Both the position numbers and the translations under genes were made by a program. Below, piece by piece: positions 1 to 8,171 of a stretch of DNA of 32,277 nucleotides. Below the pieces are notes generated by a model. It saw only the letters and a list, made by a program, of their open reading frames with translations, did no database searches and was not told where the DNA came from. The first letter of the stretch is position 1; each line of letters begins with the position of its first letter. The stretch is from Nitrospirota bacterium (GTDB lineage Bacteria; Nitrospirota; Thermodesulfovibrionia; Thermodesulfovibrionales; Magnetobacteriaceae): contig JADFXJ010000003.1 of NCBI GenBank assembly GCA_015233615.1, positions 1-32,277 of the forward strand, written 5' to 3'.

Positions 1-588
1 GCAACTCCTTGTTTTTTAAATAATAACCTCGTTACCTCCGGAAAACTTCCGTTGAAAGAGAAGGTAACGCGTTATACCGTATTGGCGGTTGCGCTCTCTA
101 CTGTGGGTTTGTGGGTGATGCTCAAAGAGGTCTCCGTGGTAGAGACAATCCGGGCAATGATTGCAGGCGGCCAAAAGACGGACGTCAACGTTATAGGAAT
201 ATTTGTCGGACTCGCGTCAGGGGCTGCTTCCGCGACGATTATTCTCATGGCAAGGAAACTCACCATGTCTTTTAACCCTTACTTAATCGTATTCCTAAAA
301 AACTGCTTCCTGGTGCTGTTTTTGATGCCCTTTGCAGGAAAGGCGCCGGTGGACAAACTATGGCTGTTCGCCGTGATGGGAATGCTTTATTTTACGGTAG
401 CGCCGTTTCTTTATTGCATGGGGATTAAACGGGTTGAGGCTAACAGGGCTGCCGTCATGGGGTATGCCGAGCCGCTAAGTGCCATAGCATTAGGGATGGC
501 CTTCCTGCATGAGTCGCCGGAGATGAAGTCGATTGCCGGCGGAGCGCTCATAATAGTGGCAGGTTACCTCGTAATCAGGCAAAAGTGA
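1..588 (+). CDS. EamA/DMT-family membrane transporter, 5'-truncated
   Basis: The frame is open from the first base of the window, so the gene begins upstream; the TTG at 52 is internal. The visible part ends the first EamA repeat (a short hydrophobic helix around VALSTVGLWVML) and then shows the whole second repeat: several hydrophobic helices, the GLASGAASATIILMARK segment, and a C-terminal AEPLSAIALGMAFLHE / GGALIIVAGYLVI pair. That AEP...E-x-P...G-A-L-I pattern is typical of drug/metabolite superfamily exporters of the inner membrane. The substrate cannot be told from sequence. The protein ends in a short basic tail (VIRQK), as usual for the family. No downstream gene follows on this strand, so it is the last gene of its unit. 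Confidence 0.85.
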   Translation, partial: ATPCFLNNNLVTSGKLPLKEKVTRYTVLAVALSTVGLWVMLKEVSVVETIRAMIAGGQKTDVNVIGIFVGLASGAASATIILMARKLTMSFNPYLIVFLKNCFLVLFLMPFAGKAPVDKLWLFAVMGMLYFTVAPFLYCMGIKRVEANRAAVMGYAEPLSAIALGMAFLHESPEMKSIAGGALIIVAGYLVIRQK

Positions 589-661
589 AGGTAACGTTTA
601 TCCTGGTGCGACAAGAAGCGGCTTGGCGTTTAGGAGCTTTTGGCTATCTTGTAGGTCACTC

Positions 662-908
662 CGGGGTTAGTGGGGTCGCATCTCGATATTTGACGACATA
701 CTAATCCGTACGTTGGTAAGAAGACACAAATTACTGTCCAAATGAGTTGATAAGCCATTTTCCGATACATCATATGTCGTCTTACGGATGTACGGATTAA
801 TAACATCAATTTTCCGTGCCGGTCTGACCATTTTATTATACCTTAATCGTAATGAATCGTAATAAAATATTATTTGTCAATCCGTCAAGATGCAACCCCA
901 CTAATCCC
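662..908. repeat. MITE-like palindromic element between the transporter and hicA
   Basis: The two ends are imperfect inverted repeats of about 30 bases: CGGGGTTAGTGGGGTCGCAT at 662 onwards matches the reverse complement of the stretch ending at 908 (CGGGATTAGTGGGGTTGCAT). Inside them, 690-727 and about 775-806 form a second inverted pair around the motif CTAATCCGTAC / GTACGGATTAA. The right arm carries roughly 70 extra A+T-rich bases. A 54-codon minus-strand frame (667-831, beginning MVRPARKID) lies inside; its first residues recall the start of REP-associated Y1 transposases, but the rest does not, so I do not call it a gene. The rest of the gap 589-909 shows nothing else. Confidence 0.55.
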
Positions 909-909
909 G

Positions 910-1128
910 TCAATTCAGTAACTCATCCGTAGTTAGTCCAGCCTGATGTAGTATGGCTTTTAAAGTGCCTTTCGCAATCTCATTATGATTTGGCACCACA
1001 AGTCTCCTATGCGGCGGTGTAAGATTGCGTAATATAATGTGGCTTCCTGTTTGATGGTCAATTATATATCCTGCTTTCCCCAATGCTTTACACACTTCCT
1101 TTCCCGATAATACAGGTAACTTAGTCAA
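910..1128 (-). CDS. hicA: HicA-family mRNA interferase toxin
   Basis: This 72-residue protein has the complete HicA double-stranded-RNA-binding-like fold pattern: SGKEVCKALGKAGY helix, then a turn and strand with the catalytic histidine in TGSHIIL (His30), then VVPNHNEIAKGTL and a last helix. HicA toxins cleave mRNA and stop translation. Length is normal for the family. The start ATG overlaps the stop of hicB by 4 bases, so the two are translationally coupled with the antitoxin first, the order usual for hicBA in many non-enteric bacteria. No inactivating change is visible. Confidence 0.92.
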   Translation of the reverse strand: MTKLPVLSGKEVCKALGKAGYIIDHQTGSHIILRNLTPPHRRLVVPNHNEIAKGTLKAILHQAGLTTDELLN

Positions 1129-1337
1129 ACAGATACCTCTATAATCTCTTCCTCTACTGATGGTGGAATAGGTTCATTATGTATTCTGAGACTTTCGATA
1201 TACCCTTTTAGAGCATCCTGAATATTTAAAATAGCCTCTTGACGCGTTTTACCCTGTGAAATACATCCGGGTAAGCTTGGACATTGGACTATGTACATAC
1301 CATCCTCATCCTGTTCTATAGTTATGCGATACTTCAT
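1125..1337 (-). CDS. hicB: HicB-family antitoxin
   Basis: This 70-residue protein has the HicB partial RNase H-like fold: YRITIEQDEDGMYIVQCPSLPGC, then the helix SQGKTRQEAILNIQDALKGYIESL. The PSLPGC and EA..N..DA motifs are diagnostic. It neutralises HicA by binding it and usually represses its own promoter. The C-terminal tail is short (EEEIIEVSV) and shows no obvious ribbon-helix-helix or helix-turn-helix domain, so DNA binding may be weak or need the complex. A good ribosome-binding site, GGAGGTG, lies 5 bases before the ATG. Confidence 0.92.
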   Translation of the reverse strand: MKYRITIEQDEDGMYIVQCPSLPGCISQGKTRQEAILNIQDALKGYIESLRIHNEPIPPSVEEEIIEVSV

Positions 1338-1500
1338 TATACACCTCCATTCTTTAATTAATCATAATTCAATATTTATCAAATGTCATGATGTGACCCC
1401 GTTAATATTCTATTACTGTAGTAAATTCATTGTGCATCTTTAATCACTTCGAAAAGTTTTGTTAAAGTAGCCTGTCCCCTTTTGTCCAAAATAAAAAAAG
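1338..1500. other. Spacer with mobile-element scar between hicB and the broken HEPN gene
   Basis: Two pieces look like debris of an insertion. At 1391-1403 the motif GATGTGACCCCGTTAAT resembles the terminal motif of the palindromic element at 662-908. At 1467-1494 the stretch GTAGCCTGTCCCCTTTTGTC is of the kind I remember next to REP-type transposase genes in related genomes. The second piece runs into the 3' end of the HEPN gene and replaces its normal ending. No transposase gene remains. Confidence 0.4.
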
Positions 1501-1737
1501 GCTTATTATAACTCCCATCCTTGCCATATCCTGCCAGAGTAACTCTTTATACTCATCTCTGACCGATTGTGGAATATTCTTAGATGCCTCTCCAATGATG
1601 TCGATTGACCACAATACGTCACTCCTTGTCTTCTTATCGGAAAGAAATGCGTTGTAATCCATGCTACCGACATAACTGTCTATGTCGGCAATTGCCTGGA
1701 GAATATCCTTTAAGAAAAGAGTATAATTCCTCTTCAA
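1462..1737 (-). pseudogene. hepT: HEPN toxin of an MNT/HEPN pair, C-terminally broken
   Basis: The first about 70 residues match HepT/DUF86: FLKDILQAIADIDSYV, then IDIIGEASKNIPQSVRDEY, then LWQDMARM. In intact members this is followed at once by R-D-V-(L/I)-I-H-x-Y-F, the R-x4-H-x-Y RNase/AMPylation motif, and about 40 more residues. Here the frame reads MARMGVIISLFLFWTKG and stops at residue 91. Both the motif Arg and His are missing, and the sequence after about 1505 belongs to the mobile-element scar. The gene overlaps the upstream nucleotidyltransferase by 4 bases. I infer an inactive toxin; a short stable remnant that still binds MntA is possible. Confidence 0.75.
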
Positions 1738-2027
1738 ATGTATACAACCTCTTTCAATATTCCGTCTTTCAGCTCAGGCCGTATTCCATTTTTCTCGATC
1801 AAATCCACTTTCTTTCTTAATATTCTCTGCAAACGACGCTCGAGTTCGATAAACTTCAAGAGATCAGGAAGCTCAAAATACTCGACAATAATATCTATAT
1901 CACTTCTCTTTTTTTGTTCGCCCCGGACAAAAGAACCAAAGATGCCAATCTCCTTGACATTATAGTCCCTGACTACCTCTGCTTTGTGCTTTTCCAGCGT
2001 TTTTTTGATCTCATCCAGTGTTTTCAT
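1734..2027 (-). CDS. mntA: MntA-like nucleotidyltransferase antitoxin
   Basis: This 97-residue minimal nucleotidyltransferase has the full catalytic signature G-S-x10-D-x-D: GSFVRGEQKKRSDIDIIVEY with Gly31-Ser32 and Asp43, Asp45. The following helix (LLKFIELERRLQRIL) and strand (KVDLIEK) with the ending ILKEVVYI are standard for the family. In type VII toxin-antitoxin pairs this enzyme adds AMP to the tyrosine of the HEPN R-x4-H-x-Y motif and so silences it. The third acidic residue is probably Asp75 of KVDLI. It precedes the HEPN gene with a 4-base overlap. Its target motif is lost in the adjacent gene, so it is now probably an orphan. Confidence 0.85.
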   Translation of the reverse strand: MKTLDEIKKTLEKHKAEVVRDYNVKEIGIFGSFVRGEQKKRSDIDIIVEYFELPDLLKFIELERRLQRILRKKVDLIEKNGIRPELKDGILKEVVYI

Positions 2028-2188
2028 GTTATAGGTACATTCTTTATTTTACAATTCATGCGTTCCCCTCCGCAATACATAACTAAACCTTCCCGGCGCT
2101 CCGTTGGCATCCGTTGTCCCGACGCACTTTTCAGGGGCGGCCGAACAGTATTGTCGCTGCCTCTATTAATTCAATGTTTTTGAGACAG

Positions 2189-2389
2189 CTATGTGTAGTG
2201 TTCTCTTATATATTTCCTGACACCATTAATTAATGTCTCACCGGATTCTTCGCGTAGGGTTTCAAGCTTTGTGTTTGGCGGCACTTTTGAAAATTCGGGA
2301 TACTCTTTTGACAGATTCCCTGCGCGTGAGTTACCATTTTCTTTACGGAACGCACCTGTTGAGGTTCGTTCGTGTTTTGGTAATACCAT
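2189..2389 (-). CDS. Small hypothetical protein (66 aa)
   Basis: I do not recognise this protein. It is hydrophilic, with many Lys, Arg and Glu residues. It begins MVLPKHERTSTGAFRKENG and ends in a predicted helix, LREESGETLINGVRKYIREH. No membrane segment or metal motif is seen. Support that it is real: a strong ribosome-binding site AAGGAGG 8 bases before the ATG and a near-consensus promoter just upstream (2411-2439) that would give a leader of about 15 bases. It stands alone between the MNT/HEPN remnant and the large helicase gene, on the same strand. The basic tail could bind nucleic acid, but that is a guess. Confidence 0.5.
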   Translation of the reverse strand: MVLPKHERTSTGAFRKENGNSRAGNLSKEYPEFSKVPPNTKLETLREESGETLINGVRKYIREHYT

Positions 2390-2410
2390 AGTGTTGATCC
2401 TCCTTTGTGG

Positions 2411-2439
2411 TTTATATCCACGCTATCTTGATATGTCGA
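2411..2439 (-). promoter_or_regulatory. Sigma70-type promoter of the 66-aa gene
   Basis: On the minus strand TCGACA (2434-2439) is followed after exactly 17 bases by TATAAA (2411-2416). Each box matches consensus at 5 of 6 positions. The start point would be near 2404, giving a very short leader with the ribosome-binding site. Confidence 0.5.
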
Positions 2440-2579
2440 TATATTAAAACATAACATATTGAAATAAATTTCTTATAATCTCGTGATTTAAGATTGATTT
2501 TGTTGTAAAATGTCTGTATAAGTTTGTAAAAAACAATTGGGCATAATATACCTTCGCCCCATGTACTTTGCCTGACTTA

Positions 2580-5500
2580 TTACTGCCACGTGATATGTTT
2601 GGTTCGTAAAAATTCTTGTGCAGGTTTATAGCCAAACTGTGCTGCTTTTTTGCAATCATCGATAGCCTTTACGCGGTATCCCTTGTGATCATAATAGGCC
2701 ATCCCCCGATGATAATAAGCATCAGCATATTGGGGGGTTATCTCAATAGCCCTTGTAAAAGCATCTACGGCCTTGTCGTAGTCTCTTTTTCCAACATAAG
2801 CAAGTCCACTATTAAAGTATATTTCGGCATCTTTATTTTTTGAATTATTATTTTGAAATAACAATTCACCATTGGGGTCAGTCTGCGTTTCATTTGTAGG
2901 TGAGTCTGCTGCGATTATATCTTCAAGCTCTCTTACGAGCGCGCCGGCTGTAACAGAGGCGGGTTCTTCACCGAAATAAGGCTGTATCCCCATGGCTGCA
3001 AGCTGGTCAAAGACAGGGTGTAATGCCTCTTCTGGCTGCCGATAGAAAGCGCTGCCCCTTATCCTCGCGAATGTCCAGCCAAGCCTCTCTAGGATTGCCT
3101 GTCGTTCCATGTCTTCGGTGAGTTTCTCTATCGGGTGCCATCTGTCACCATCGCACTCCACGGCAAGCCGCTTGTTGTCGTTACCCTGAACAACGATGTC
3201 GATTCGATAGTAGCCGACTTTCCACTGAGTCCTAAGTCTATAGCCCTTGTTGGCTAAAATCCTTATGACTTCCCTCTCAAATTCAGATTCAGCGCGCTTT
3301 TCCTCTTGGTCAAACATTCGGATAGTCACCGAAGGATCCATTGCGTGCAGGATGAGTTCCCGTCTGAGATCGTCAGTCTTCAAGTCATTTTGTGGATCCA
3401 GGGAATGGACGACCCATTGCTGGTCTTTGGCCCGGCTGCTAGCGACATTGTATCTTTTCTTAAATGACTCAAAAGCACCCTCTCCTCTTTTGTTTAAAGG
3501 CCCCGCTCCAAAGTCCTTTCCACTGTCAATAACAGAGAGGAGCATTATATCCCGCTCGTCTCCCTGAAAATTTGCCGAGTTCCCGCATAAGATCCTGCGC
3601 TTGTCATAATCCAGCGGGTCTAAAGTATCACGTAGTTTTTTATCTATAACATACGCCTGCGATTCCCCAACCATCGATATTACACCAATGGTCGCGTTAG
3701 CGTAGGCTGGGTGCTTGCACATGGCCTTTATTAAGGCAGTTATCGTTTCCGCCTCTTTCAAATTTACCTGACCCTGAGCTACACCATTGACAGGGTAAGC
3801 TATGCAGGCCGGCGTTATGTGTGTGGAAGTGGATTCACGGAGCGGGCGTATGCGGCCATCGTATGATAAACGATTACTAAATGCAATAATTTCCGGCACA
3901 CATCTGAAATGTTCTACAAGGCAAATAGTTTCTCCAAAGGACTGCCGTGCAAGATCATAGATTGAAAAGCGGTTGTCGAACAAGCGGGAATTCGGGATGT
4001 CCTTGAGATAAGTATCTATGAGGGTGTGTATAAGTGATAAATTCTGGCCAACTGCATCCGGTGTCACCTGCTCGTGGTCCCCAACAATCACTACTTTATC
4101 GGCTTGGTACATCGCTATGAGTGCATTAAGGTCCGCCTGACTAGCCTCGTCGATGATCACAACATCGAAGTGATTTGATGCCGGATCGAAGTTCTCGCTT
4201 ACTGCCGCCAGTGGCATAATCCAAACGGGTACTGCACTAGAGGAAAGCTTCATTAGCTTTCGACTTTCATCCAGCAACTTCCATCTGATGTCAGCCTTCT
4301 GAGTAGACTTAAGTTTTTTCTGTGTGTCGTGCCAGCCGACAAGAGCCTGCCTTATTAGCTGATTGCTCTGAACCCGGCTTATCTGCTTTGCCCACGCTTT
4401 GATTGCAATAAGATCGATGGTCACATCCCTAAGGGTAAGCTTGTTCTGGTCGATCTTCCGCTGCAGAGTATGAGCATCAAGCTCGTTACGCCTGATGAGT
4501 TCCTCTGAGAGTTGGCGCCACAGCCAAGCCTGAGCCGGCGAGTTTGGAATCGATTTTGTGTTATGAGGCGAGACCCTATTGGCGATGGCCGATGCCCACG
4601 AAGGTGCAGACTTTGCGATGGACTCTATCAGTGCTTTACGCTTGTTACTGATCGGTTGTATATTGTGCAGTCTACGGGTGTAGTCTAGGGCCTGCTCATA
4701 GCAAACAACATCTCGTGATCTTATTGCAGTTAACAACCGGCAAATACATCCCTGATTTGTTTCATCATTTCCGTATTTATATAGCATCTGCTCTAATTGA
4801 TTTAGTCGTTCCTCGCATTCCTTTAGTCGCGACCGTCTTATCTGGGCCACAATTATATCAGGCAGAATTTCAACGCTTGCCTTCTCAACCAAATCGTAAT
4901 CGGCTGTAAGACTCGGCTCCCGTGGAATCGAAGAAAATATCTTGTCGATATATAGTCCAATCTGTTTCGCTCGATCTGTAAGCGGTAACCAGACAGACTT
5001 GTACCAATCGAGGCATCGTTTAATTTCGTCAACCAGCGGACGGGCCGCTTGCTCAGGTGTAGAGCCAAGATCAGAAAATACCGAACCACCTCGTGAGGCA
5101 ATAAGCTGTTCCCATATCTGCCCGATCTCTTCTCTCGTCTTTATCAGACTTGCTAAAAGATGCAATGCGGAGAAATGCTCACGCCTACTCGGCTTGCCTG
5201 ATGCTACTGATGATGTGTTGATAAATTTCCGCCAATCGCCCCGCACCATCAATTGCATAGTACCTAGTTTACCCTCATTGTCAAGATGGTTCAAAATCTC
5301 GCTTATAATCTCACACTGCTTTAAAATGTTTATTTTGTCTGACAGTGTGGCTTTAAAGTGCAGGTTCAGGACATGCTTGGAGTAAAGTTCACACGCCATT
5401 TTTATCTTTTCGCAGAGCACTTCCCATACGTCCCGGTGGGTGCCTCCCTGCATGCCGGCCACGATGGCGTAAGGCCGCCAAGACTGTTTCCTATGATGCT

Positions 5501-7793
5501 GTGAAAATTCCGTGGTAATATCATCGAGCAGTTGTGATAGGCTCTCACTCTCTACAAGGTGGTCTTTCTGCCAAAGATCACTCTTGAAGTCGAGATCCAT
5601 CGCTTGCAGATTAGATATATCTTTAATGAGAACACCAAATTGAACAACAGTTGACAGTAGCTCAAGTGAGGGCAGAGGTCGTACGGAGTCTTGCTCTTCC
5701 TGTACCGTAAAGTCCTCGTTAGTAGCATATAAAAATGTCAGTTCCTCATCCGTAAGAGGAAATGAAGATCCCCATGTAATCGGGCCCGGCAACGAAGAAT
5801 ACTGTTTTTCGTATTTGGCGACATAGCGTGCCGCATCAGCAGGAGTGAAAGACTTTCCCAATAAGTTTATCGTAATATATTCGCTCTCCAGTGCCATTCG
5901 GAGCTTTTGGGTCAGTAAACGGTTGTCTTCAAGGAGCTTCCGACGTTCCTGAGTACGTTGCTCTATAAGTTGATCGAGTGTCTGGAGGGTGTCACGACCA
6001 AGACGCGTGTTGATTTCAGTAATCGATGCTTCCAGTTGACGGCGGGAATCGCTCTCGATTCCAAGTACGGAGACGCACAGAGGCTGTAAATCCGTAGGTA
6101 TCTGGGACCTGAGGACACGGAGCGCTTTCGGCGTATGGCTTGTCACAAGAATCCGTTTACCTTGTGACAGAAGATGACCAATAATATTACCAATAGTGTG
6201 TGTTTTGCCGGTTCCCGGCGGTCCCTGTACCAAAACACTGCCGGCAACAGAAAGCCTGCGAATAATCTGCATTTGTTCGGCATTGGCCTCTTTAGCCAGG
6301 AGGATGTCCTCATCATTGATTGGCGGGGCCGTTACGTTTTTGGAAGGACTGCCGTCGGACGACAAAGACTCGTCAGATACACCGCTTGACGGTACGCCTG
6401 CAACCTGGCAAAACGCCGGTGGAAAAACCGTACGCTTTTCAATATCATCAAGTATCGATGATATGGCATTTGTGACTCCGGTAGAACGCTTCCGCACGAA
6501 AATAACAGGAGCACGCCATATTCGGGGGTAATCCTTGGTTTCATCTATATTGGGTTTATCAAAAAACGCGCCTTGGGTAGGGGAAATAGTTTGAATGAAG
6601 GCTTTCAGAAAAGCATCCGTCTCAGCTAAACCCATCGGATGATAGGGTGCATCAGATAGTTCTTTCTGGCGCCGGTTGATGCCGCTTGCATTGATGCCAT
6701 AAATGTCCACCAGGCATGAAGTATATAGTTCCGGATCTCGATCAGTGTCCACAATGCTGAATTCAGGCTTTTTCGGATCGAATGTCAGTTCTACTCTTTT
6801 TAACAAAATAGGATGATGGATCCGGACTTCGGTCTTCTCCACGTTTGAGCGAACCTTCCAGTCGAGCAGACCGTCGCCAATCATAAGTTCATAACGTTCG
6901 CTTTCCTTCTCAATGAATGAGTGCAACGCGTATACTTGTTCGAAGTATGTCAATGCTTCACGTGCAACCATCTCGGGCACAACCCAGCCGGATCTAACCT
7001 TGTTCCATTGCTGCCAAGCCTGGAGCCTATGGGGATCATCGGGAAAAAAGACTGTGACAGGCTCGTCATTACTATTAAGCCGGTTCTGACTCTCTATGTG
7101 CTTTGCCGGTTGAGCTGGGTTATCCCAGCCCGATATCAGCCATTCCATAAGCTCCGCAGGGGGCATAGGGCAAGGAGTTGTCTTAGCACGACCTACCCTT
7201 AGCTGGAACACAATCGACGACTGCTCTGACTCTGTGATACACGGACGTATTAGCTGGATTGAGGGGTGCTCCGGTAGATCTGAGAGCTTTAAAATGTGGG
7301 ATTGGTCGGCAATGTTGCGCTCTGGTCGGAATTTAAGATCGTTAACCGCGTAAAGGAACTGAAAAAGGCTTTTAAGCCTTTTCCTGAGAATATCTTTTCC
7401 ATCATTTAAATCTTTGTCATTTGCTTCTTTATCGAGGGTATGATTACAATAACTACATACTTTAGCGACAACTTTAATGTCCTTTCCGCAAGATGGGCAG
7501 AGCTTTGTATTGTCAGTAGCTTTTTCTGTTTCACTATTTATAGCAGATTCCTTTTCTATAGTGCTCAAAGCACCTGTTTTATTAAAATGCTCGCTGAATT
7601 TATTTGCAGTTTCTAAATCAATATTTTTCTTTAAGATAATCTTTTTGCCGGTAAAAAGCCATTCTAAAAAAGCATTATCGTTCCTTTTGAATAAAGTAGC
7701 TATATTATTCTTAACCGCGTCAATCGTTAAGCCATCCTTTGTTTCACCAGAAAACACTACATTATAAATCTCACTATTTCCATTTTTTTCCAT
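2580..7793 (-). CDS. Zinc-ribbon / SF1 helicase / DUF559-like nuclease / TPR fusion protein
   Basis: This 1737-residue protein is modular. Residues 8-80 form a small alpha-beta domain (YNVVFSGETKDG ... LFTGKKIILKKNID) that I remember as an N-terminal module on diverse bacterial proteins. A C4 zinc ribbon follows (Cys99, 102, 113, 116). An SF1 helicase core of the DNA2/UPF1 type has Walker A GPPGTGKT near 523-530, DEASQAD near 1211, GDHEQVTP near 1238, QGDERDI near 1408 and YNVASSRAK near 1446. From about 1504 there is a DUF559/Vsr-like PD-(D/E)xK nuclease (RIDIVV then LAVECDGDRWH). The last 85 residues hold about two TPR repeats. Such helicase-nuclease fusions occur in defence loci (for example hhe, which has DUF4011 instead). 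I infer nucleic-acid surveillance. An AGGA ribosome-binding site precedes the ATG. It follows a 59-codon ORF by 10 bases in the same transcript. Confidence 0.85.
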   Translation of the reverse strand: MEKNGNSEIYNVVFSGETKDGLTIDAVKNNIATLFKRNDNAFLEWLFTGKKIILKKNIDLETANKFSEHFNKTGALSTIEKESAINSETEKATDNTKLCPSCGKDIKVVAKVCSYCNHTLDKEANDKDLNDGKDILRKRLKSLFQFLYAVNDLKFRPERNIADQSHILKLSDLPEHPSIQLIRPCITESEQSSIVFQLRVGRAKTTPCPMPPAELMEWLISGWDNPAQPAKHIESQNRLNSNDEPVTVFFPDDPHRLQAWQQWNKVRSGWVVPEMVAREALTYFEQVYALHSFIEKESERYELMIGDGLLDWKVRSNVEKTEVRIHHPILLKRVELTFDPKKPEFSIVDTDRDPELYTSCLVDIYGINASGINRRQKELSDAPYHPMGLAETDAFLKAFIQTISPTQGAFFDKPNIDETKDYPRIWRAPVIFVRKRSTGVTNAISSILDDIEKRTVFPPAFCQVAGVPSSGVSDESLSSDGSPSKNVTAPPINDEDILLAKEANAEQMQIIRRLSVAGSVLVQGPPGTGKTHTIGNIIGHLLSQGKRILVTSHTPKALRVLRSQIPTDLQPLCVSVLGIESDSRRQLEASITEINTRLGRDTLQTLDQLIEQRTQERRKLLEDNRLLTQKLRMALESEYITINLLGKSFTPADAARYVAKYEKQYSSLPGPITWGSSFPLTDEELTFLYATNEDFTVQEEQDSVRPLPSLELLSTVVQFGVLIKDISNLQAMDLDFKSDLWQKDHLVESESLSQLLDDITTEFSQHHRKQSWRPYAIVAGMQGGTHRDVWEVLCEKIKMACELYSKHVLNLHFKATLSDKINILKQCEIISEILNHLDNEGKLGTMQLMVRGDWRKFINTSSVASGKPSRREHFSALHLLASLIKTREEIGQIWEQLIASRGGSVFSDLGSTPEQAARPLVDEIKRCLDWYKSVWLPLTDRAKQIGLYIDKIFSSIPREPSLTADYDLVEKASVEILPDIIVAQIRRSRLKECEERLNQLEQMLYKYGNDETNQGCICRLLTAIRSRDVVCYEQALDYTRRLHNIQPISNKRKALIESIAKSAPSWASAIANRVSPHNTKSIPNSPAQAWLWRQLSEELIRRNELDAHTLQRKIDQNKLTLRDVTIDLIAIKAWAKQISRVQSNQLIRQALVGWHDTQKKLKSTQKADIRWKLLDESRKLMKLSSSAVPVWIMPLAAVSENFDPASNHFDVVIIDEASQADLNALIAMYQADKVVIVGDHEQVTPDAVGQNLSLIHTLIDTYLKDIPNSRLFDNRFSIYDLARQSFGETICLVEHFRCVPEIIAFSNRLSYDGRIRPLRESTSTHITPACIAYPVNGVAQGQVNLKEAETITALIKAMCKHPAYANATIGVISMVGESQAYVIDKKLRDTLDPLDYDKRRILCGNSANFQGDERDIMLLSVIDSGKDFGAGPLNKRGEGAFESFKKRYNVASSRAKDQQWVVHSLDPQNDLKTDDLRRELILHAMDPSVTIRMFDQEEKRAESEFEREVIRILANKGYRLRTQWKVGYYRIDIVVQGNDNKRLAVECDGDRWHPIEKLTEDMERQAILERLGWTFARIRGSAFYRQPEEALHPVFDQLAAMGIQPYFGEEPASVTAGALVRELEDIIAADSPTNETQTDPNGELLFQNNNSKNKDAEIYFNSGLAYVGKRDYDKAVDAFTRAIEITPQYADAYYHRGMAYYDHKGYRVKAIDDCKKAAQFGYKPAQEFLRTKHITWQ

Positions 7794-7803
7794 TTACATC
7801 ATC

Positions 7804-7983
7804 CTAATATGGCTTCTGTGAAGTTTCCGCCTCGTAATCGTTAGGCAATTTACCTCTTTTTAGTAATGATAAAGCTGAAGCCAAAGCCTTGCTTTTACAA
7901 TAAATATTCAGGTTAGGCGGTCTATTGGCTGCTAACACTACTCTGAAATTCCGATACAATAAAGCAATAATGAGTGTCTTCAT
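7804..7983 (-). CDS. Small hypothetical protein (59 aa) leading the helicase gene
   Basis: I do not recognise it. The protein starts MKTLIIALLYRNFRVVLAAN and is rich in Ala, Leu, Lys and Ser, with a mildly hydrophobic N-terminus but no convincing membrane helix. I choose the ATG at 7983: it has a strong purine-rich ribosome-binding site (GGGGGAGGG, 8 bases upstream), while a longer frame from 8028 would begin upstream of a perfect -10 box (8017-8022) and so outside the predicted transcript. The stop is 10 bases before the helicase start, so both genes are probably one operon. It could be a partner of the helicase or only a translated leader. Confidence 0.45.
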   Translation of the reverse strand: MKTLIIALLYRNFRVVLAANRPPNLNIYCKSKALASALSLLKRGKLPNDYEAETSQKPY

Positions 7984-8016
7984 AGAAATTCCCTCCCCCT
8001 TTTTAGTTATAACTTT

Positions 8017-8022
8017 ATTATA
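8017..8022 (-). promoter_or_regulatory. -10 box for the 59-aa ORF and helicase operon
   Basis: TATAAT on the minus strand matches the sigma70 -10 consensus exactly. The start point would be near 8010, about 27 bases before the chosen ATG at 7983. No good -35 box lies 17 bases further up; instead the repeated GGTTACRGATAGGATACATA motif sits there, which could mean an activator site or chance. Confidence 0.4.
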
Positions 8023-8032
8023 CACCATAGCA

Positions 8033-8052
8033 GGTTACAGATAGGATACATA
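8033..8052. repeat. 20-base dispersed motif, copy 1
   Basis: GGTTACAGATAGGATACATA here matches 24913-24932 in the same orientation at 19 of 20 bases (position 7 is A here, G there). It lies directly upstream of the helicase operon. The match does not continue beyond one more base (A) on the left. Confidence 0.6.
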
Positions 8053-8171
8053 ATTGATCTTTCCAGAAAAAATGTGTCATATCCAAGCTATGCCCAACCT
8101 CCTGCAATCTATCCCACTTTGAAATTCATAGGTATAAACATTAGATTTCCGGGCAAGTCCCGGCAGTCCGT

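Noticed and set aside
667-831. 54-codon frame starting MVRPARKID as a REP transposase
   Set aside because: Only the first residues resemble the family; the HUH motif is absent and the frame is a by-product of the palindromic element.
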